Both the position numbers and the translations under genes were made by a program. From an uncultured Clostridia bacterium (GTDB lineage: Bacteria; Bacillota; Clostridia; UBA1381): a stretch of DNA of 64,000 nucleotides. Shown piece after piece: positions 59,928 to 64,000 of this stretch; position 1 is the first letter of the stretch, and each line of letters starts with the position of its first letter. The notes under the pieces were generated by a model, which saw only the letters and a list, made by a program, of their open reading frames with translations, searched no databases and was not told the DNA's origin. The DNA is taken from positions 1 to 64,000 of the forward strand of contig CAUGRT010000001.1 in NCBI GenBank assembly GCA_959602045.1, given 5' to 3'.

Positions 59928-61205
59928 TTGGAGAAACTCTTGATCAAGGGTGGAAATAAGCTTCAGGGTTCCGTCACGATCAGCGGCGCGAAGAATGCTG
60001 CCGTTGCGATTTTGCCTGCTTGTCTTTTGGTAAAGGCAAAATGCCGTATTGAGAATCTGCCCGATATTAAGGATGTAAAGCTTTATATCCGAATATTGGA
60101 GAATCTTGGAGCAGTGATAGATACAATTGACTCAAACACCATAGAAATAGATTGTTCCAACGTCGCGTCATGGGAGCCAATCGGCGATTTAACCCGAAAA
60201 ATGCGCGGCTCCAGTTATCTGATGGGTGCGCTTTTAAGCCGATTCCATCAATTCAGCGTAGACCCGCCGGGCGGCTGTGATTTCGGTACAAGACCGATTG
60301 ATCAGCACATCAAAAGCTTTGAAGCGATGGGCGCTGAGATTAACTTCGACCGCGGCATGATTAACGGACATGCAGACAATCTGAAAGGAGCCAATATCTT
60401 TTTTGACGTAGTAACGGTCGGTGCAACGATTAATGCCATTTTGGCGGCAACACTTGCGGACGGGACTACGGTTATTGAGAATGCGGCAAAGGAACCGCAC
60501 ATTGTTGACCTTGCCAATTTCCTGAATGCCATGGGCGCCAATATCCGCGGCGCCGGCACAGATACGATTAAAATCCGCGGCGTGAAAGAGCTTTACGGCG
60601 GAAGCTATGCGATTATTCCCGATCAAATTGAGGCGGGAACCTTTATGATTGCAGCGGCTGCCACACGCGGCGATGTTGTACTTAATAATGTAATTCCCCG
60701 TCATCTTGACATTATTAGCGCAAAGCTTATCGAAGCCGGCGTCAATGTTGAGGAACGCGAGGACAGCGTAAGAGTCTGGGTAGAGGATGGCGCAGAGCTA
60801 AAGCGCATTAACTTTATCGCACTGCCTTATCCGGGATTTCCGACCGACATGCAGCCTCAGCTGGTTGCATTCCTAACGACCATCCCCGGAACGTCAACCG
60901 CACGCGAGGGCGTATGGGACAACCGTTTCCGGTATACGAACGAATTAAAGCGCATGGGTGCCAACATTCGGGTTGAAGGAAAAATTGCGATTATCGACGG
61001 TGTGGAAAAGCTGATGGGTTCGCGCGTCCGTGCAACGGATTTAAGAGCCGGAGCTGCAATGATTATTGCAGGATTAATGGCAGAGGGCATTACGGAAATT
61101 ACGGATATTTACCATATTGACCGCGGCTATGAAAATTTCGAAGAAAAGTTTATCGGTCTGGGCGGAGATATTCAGCGGATACAATTTGTAGAAGATATTT
61201 ATTAA
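59928..61205 (+). CDS. murA: UDP-N-acetylglucosamine 1-carboxyvinyltransferase
   Basis: A 425-residue EPSP-synthase-fold enzyme, first committed step of peptidoglycan synthesis and target of fosfomycin. The catalytic cysteine is present in PPGGCDFGTRP near residue 110, so no intrinsic fosfomycin resistance by Cys-to-Asp change is seen. LLIKGGNKLQGSVTISGAKN opens the protein. Translation starts at TTG 59928, 7 nt after AAAGGGGTG. A hairpin terminator follows. Confidence 0.96.
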   Translation: MEKLLIKGGNKLQGSVTISGAKNAAVAILPACLLVKAKCRIENLPDIKDVKLYIRILENLGAVIDTIDSNTIEIDCSNVASWEPIGDLTRKMRGSSYLMGALLSRFHQFSVDPPGGCDFGTRPIDQHIKSFEAMGAEINFDRGMINGHADNLKGANIFFDVVTVGATINAILAATLADGTTVIENAAKEPHIVDLANFLNAMGANIRGAGTDTIKIRGVKELYGGSYAIIPDQIEAGTFMIAAAATRGDVVLNNVIPRHLDIISAKLIEAGVNVEEREDSVRVWVEDGAELKRINFIALPYPGFPTDMQPQLVAFLTTIPGTSTAREGVWDNRFRYTNELKRMGANIRVEGKIAIIDGVEKLMGSRVRATDLRAGAAMIIAGLMAEGITEITDIYHIDRGYENFEEKFIGLGGDIQRIQFVEDIY

Positions 61206-61213
61206 GAATGACT

Positions 61214-61257
61214 CAAAAGGACGCCGCATCAATCATGCGCCGCCCTTTTGTTTTGTT
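61214..61257 (+). terminator. murA terminator
   Basis: CAAAAGGACGCCGCAT and ATGCGCCGCCCTTTTG (61214-61229 and 61235-61250) pair with a small internal mismatch, followed by TTTTGTT. Confidence 0.78.
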
Positions 61258-61298
61258 CGCAGCAAAAATTGCACATTATATAAGGAAATGATACGATT

Positions 61299-62087
61299 AT
61301 GATAGAATTTTTATCCCTGATCAGCGGCTCATCCGGAAACTCCACATTTATTTCGGACGGCAGCACCAATCTTTTAATCGACTGCGGCATGAGCGGCAAA
61401 AAACTTGCAGAGTCGCTCGCCTCCATCGGCTTTACCCCCGACAGCCTGGATGCAATCCTCATCACACATGAACACATTGATCATGTGCGCGGTGTCGGCA
61501 TTGTTGCGCGCAGGCATAAGATTCCGATTTATACCACTGCCGGTACGCATGCGGCAATGGAAATCGGTAATGTTGATGATACATTGCGCCATATCGTATG
61601 TGCCGATCAGGATTTTTCCATCGGCTCTATCGGAATCCGTCCGTTTACGATTCCGCATGACGCGGCAGAGCCTGTAGGCTACAGCTTCTTCTGCGGCAAT
61701 CAAAAATTCTCGCTCGCCACCGACATCGGAGCAATGAACGATACGATTTTAAACGCCATCAAGGGCAGCGAAAGCGTACTGTTGGAGTCCAATCACGATA
61801 TTGATATGCTGCGTTTCGGCGATTATCCGTTTCCGTTAAAGCAGCGTATCCTCGGAAAATTCGGACACCTCTCCAATGAAAGCGCAGCGGCGGCTGCCCT
61901 TGAATTGGTAAAAAGCGGCACAAAAAAACTGATGCTCGGTCATTTGAGTTTGGAAAACAACCGTCCCGAAATCGCGATGCTGGAAACCTACAACACCCTT
62001 ATCGGTGCCGGCGTGGAAGTCGGCTCGGACATTACACTGACGGTCGCTGACCGGTATCATGTCACAAGGTTTGGTGAACGATCATGA
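61299..62087 (+). CDS. walJ: MBL-fold hydrolase WalJ (YycJ)
   Basis: A 262-residue metallo-beta-lactamase-fold protein of the YycJ type. It starts IEFLSLISGSSGNSTFI. The metal motif THEHIDHV lies near residue 63, with further ligands in FTIPHDAAEPVGY, SLATDIG and LGHLS. YycJ is a probable 5' exonuclease linked to DNA repair and is often near walRK, which is absent here. Its stop overlaps the rlmH start by 4 bp (ATGA), so the two are coupled. Confidence 0.92.
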   Translation: MIEFLSLISGSSGNSTFISDGSTNLLIDCGMSGKKLAESLASIGFTPDSLDAILITHEHIDHVRGVGIVARRHKIPIYTTAGTHAAMEIGNVDDTLRHIVCADQDFSIGSIGIRPFTIPHDAAEPVGYSFFCGNQKFSLATDIGAMNDTILNAIKGSESVLLESNHDIDMLRFGDYPFPLKQRILGKFGHLSNESAAAAALELVKSGTKKLMLGHLSLENNRPEIAMLETYNTLIGAGVEVGSDITLTVADRYHVTRFGERS

Positions 62088-62560
62088 ATATTACGATTTT
62101 ATGCGCCGGGAAAATTAAAGAAAAATTTTTCACCGCCGCCATTGACGAATATAAAAAACGCCTTTCGCGCTTTGCAAAGCTCGAAATTCTTGAAATACCC
62201 GATGAAAAAATACCGGATAACGCCTCCCCAAAGGAGGAAGAAGCGATCCGGCAAAAAGAAGGCGATGCCATGCTTGCCAAAATCAAGCCCGGAGCTTATG
62301 TCATTTCCATGTGTATTGAGGGAAAACAGCTCGCCAGTGAGGAGCTTGCCGAAAAAATCTCTGCAATCTCCATGCAATCCAGCCGCATTGTCTTTATCAT
62401 TGGCGGCTCTCTTGGCTTGAGCGACGCAGTGAAAGCGCGCTCCGATCTGCGGTTAAGCTTCGGAAAAATCACCCTCCCCCATCAGCTGATGCGTGTTGTT
62501 CTGATGGAGCAGATCTACCGCGCCTTTAAAATTAATCATCATGAAAGCTATCATAAATAA
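62084..62560 (+). CDS. rlmH: 23S rRNA pseudouridine-1915 N3-methyltransferase
   Basis: A 158-residue SPOUT methyltransferase with a trefoil knot. ITILCAGKIKEKFF begins it; IVFIIGGSLGLSDAV and the knot segment ITLPHQLMRVVLMEQIYRAF are diagnostic. It modifies helix 69 of 23S rRNA. walJ-rlmH order is common in Firmicutes. It ends at a two-way terminator. Confidence 0.97.
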   Translation: MNITILCAGKIKEKFFTAAIDEYKKRLSRFAKLEILEIPDEKIPDNASPKEEEAIRQKEGDAMLAKIKPGAYVISMCIEGKQLASEELAEKISAISMQSSRIVFIIGGSLGLSDAVKARSDLRLSFGKITLPHQLMRVVLMEQIYRAFKINHHESYHK

Positions 62561-62606
62561 AAAAATTGCCGGTATTCGTTCCAAAAACCAATACCGGCAA
62601 TTTTTT
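62561..62606. terminator. Bidirectional terminator
   Basis: AAAAATTGCCGGTATT (62561-62576) and AATACCGGCAATTTTT (62590-62605) are exact complements. It ends rlmH (+) and the convergent NYN-fusion gene (-), whose stop codon lies inside it. Confidence 0.92.
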
Positions 62607-64000
62607 AAATTCCTTTACGGATAATCTGCCGTATTTCCTGTTCGGCTTGCTCCACTTCTGCGCGAAACTCGTTTGCCGACACGCGAATCGCACCGCTGCC
62701 CAAAATAATCATCTGCTCCAGTGCGTCCGAAGTCGCGACACGCACTCTGCGCTTTCTCCCCAGTTCATGCGCCGTTTTTTCAATATACATATCCGCCGTT
62801 TCCGCCTCTTTTGTATAGACAACGCTGATATTGTTCACCCGTTCCACCTCACCGGCATTGCCCTTGACCTTATACGCGTCAAACACCAAAATCAGCTCAC
62901 ATTGTTTATATCCCTGATAATTGCACAACTTATGAATCAAGAGATTCCGCGCCGCCTCCAGGCTGTCCTTTGCCGCCGCTTTGGTATCCTCCCACGCAAA
63001 AATAATATTATAGCCATCCACGAGCAGATATTCCGGTCCCTGCGGCAACGGCATCGCTTTTTTATACTTTTTATCCTCCGATGGCGCTTTTCTTGTTTTC
63101 ATCGCCGTATACGGATCGCGGCGCACCGCCCCATAGGTCTGTTCGAAAATCCGCATCAGTTCCTTATCGTCTGCCGGCGCGGTACGGATCGGCACAGCTA
63201 CCGTTTTCTCCTCCTCCGGTTCTTCTTCAAAACAAATCCCGGTGTCAATATGCGCAAATTCATGCACCTTGTCCCATTTCACGACAAATCCCGCGCCATG
63301 TGCGCAGAATACGGAATCCGCGGAATTTTCAAGATCCCCCTCGCTGTCATAACCGATTTCGGCAATCACCTGCTCCGTATTATGACAGGGCGCATATCCT
63401 TTCAGCAGACAAACCAATCTGCCCTGACCGTGCGTATAGCCTGCCACCTCCGCCGCATAATCGCGCATTTCCGATACCGGGGCGCTTCCGGTAATCAGGC
63501 TTCCCCCGTCCGTAAGCTCCGGCGGTGCAAACGTTCCGCTCATCTGCTGAATATCCGTCAGCGCCCGTCCGACGCACTCCTGCGGAACGGTTAAAGTAAA
63601 ATCATACCACGGCTCTAACAAAACACTCTCGGCGCATTGCAGTCCCTGCCGTACCGCCCGATACGTTGCCTGGCGAAAGTCGCCGCCCTCGGTATGCTTT
63701 TGATGCGCCCGACCGGCAATTAAGGTAATATTCATATCGGTAATCGGTGAACCCGTCAGAACCCCGACATGCTCTTTTTCCTCCAAATGGGTTAGAATCA
63801 GCCGCTGCCAGTTCCGATCCAACGAATCCTCACTACATTCCGTATAAAAATGCAACCCGCTGCCACGCTCTGCCGGCTCCAACAGCAAATGCACCTCCGC
63901 ATAATGGCGCAGCGGCTCATAATGCCCCACGCCCTCAACCGGCGCGGCAATCGTTTCCTTATAAGCAATGCTCCCCTGTCCGAATTGCACCGCCATTCCG
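62605..64000 (-). CDS. TetM/EF-G-like translation GTPase fused to NYN (YacP-like) domain, C-terminal part
   Basis: The 5' part lies beyond the window; at least 464 residues are visible. The first about 260 visible residues match the C-terminal domains IV and V of TetM/EF-G-like ribosomal protection factors (VQFGQGSIAYKETI at the left; CLLKGYAPCHNTEQVI near its end). After a charged linker comes a NYN/YacP-type PIN-like domain (LLVDGYNIIFAWED, ILVFDAYKV, ADMYIEKTA and RVATSDALEQ supply the acidic site), as in the endoribonuclease Rae1/YacP. Such fusions occur in Clostridia. The family resembles tetracycline-resistance proteins, but that role cannot be inferred. Confidence 0.85.
   Translation of the reverse strand, partial: GMAVQFGQGSIAYKETIAAPVEGVGHYEPLRHYAEVHLLLEPAERGSGLHFYTECSEDSLDRNWQRLILTHLEEKEHVGVLTGSPITDMNITLIAGRAHQKHTEGGDFRQATYRAVRQGLQCAESVLLEPWYDFTLTVPQECVGRALTDIQQMSGTFAPPELTDGGSLITGSAPVSEMRDYAAEVAGYTHGQGRLVCLLKGYAPCHNTEQVIAEIGYDSEGDLENSADSVFCAHGAGFVVKWDKVHEFAHIDTGICFEEEPEEEKTVAVPIRTAPADDKELMRIFEQTYGAVRRDPYTAMKTRKAPSEDKKYKKAMPLPQGPEYLLVDGYNIIFAWEDTKAAAKDSLEAARNLLIHKLCNYQGYKQCELILVFDAYKVKGNAGEVERVNNISVVYTKEAETADMYIEKTAHELGRKRRVRVATSDALEQMIILGSGAIRVSANEFRAEVEQAEQEIRQIIRKGI

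Noticed and set aside
62566..63594. 342-codon open frame on the plus strand
   Set aside because: It is antisense to the NYN-fusion gene, rich in His, Arg and Phe, and begins inside a terminator.
62605..64000. Tetracycline-resistance gene
   Set aside because: Only the C-terminal domains are visible, and the NYN fusion marks a housekeeping-type clostridial family. Similarity to TetM alone is not evidence for resistance.

Overview
The window reads as the chromosome of an anaerobic low- to mid-GC Firmicute of class Clostridia. The evidence is the SCIFF peptide and its radical SAM maturase, a KOW-domain RNA-binding gene between map and infA in the ribosomal cluster, a two-ASKHA-domain acyl-CoA dehydratase activase, AAGGAGG-type ribosome binding sites, TTGACA/TATAAT promoters, and the hprK-murB-rapZ-yvcK-whiA-dnaE-pfkA-pyk block. 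I saw no rRNA, tRNA, transposase, prophage or CRISPR array. The genus cannot be fixed from the sequence alone.

Left part (1-29200), mostly metabolic and accessory: scfA/scfB (ranthipeptide SCIFF), tsaE-tsaB-rpiB and a nicotinamidase-like hydrolase on +; bioY on - under a near-perfect BirA operator; an Orn/Lys/Arg-decarboxylase-family gene behind a structured leader; recD2; asnB; a secreted SLH/M13 metallopeptidase; an orphan P-loop NTPase; a cytoplasmic GH10 xylanase; a PHP phosphatase. An amino-sugar island follows: nagA, a NagB-ROK kinase fusion and a divergent AraC regulator. Then come ackA and pta (acetate and ATP formation), a 1428-residue dehydratase activase, an AlkD-like protein and an FMN-binding protein.

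Middle (29223-45430), all on -: one long S10-spc-alpha ribosomal cluster from rpsJ to rplQ, with secY, adk, map, infA and rpoA. It starts at a clear promoter with a leader of about 315 nt that contains an intrinsic terminator. Several gaps between its genes (rpsJ-rplC, rpsS-rplV, rpmJ-rpsM, rpsD-rpoA) hold hairpins and are candidate regulatory RNAs.

Right part (45577-64000): a thioesterase, pyk and pfkA (lower glycolysis), a small conserved-looking protein, mtrB (the tryptophan-sensing TRAP protein), dnaE, whiA, yvcK, rapZ, murB, a PHP phosphatase and hprK, all on -. On + follow rpmB, murA, walJ and rlmH. The window ends inside a TetM/EF-G-like translation protein fused to a C-terminal NYN (YacP-like) nuclease domain.

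The most unusual signals are intergenic. A hairpin element of about 96 bp occurs three times (6319, 47847, 55233). Its core is conserved, but its outer arms differ in sequence between copies while remaining self-complementary. Two separate tandem repeats (89 bp period at 6385, 100-103 bp period at 55525) lie beside copies of it. A second notable signal is the NagB-ROK fusion junction, where one missing base would explain the fusion.
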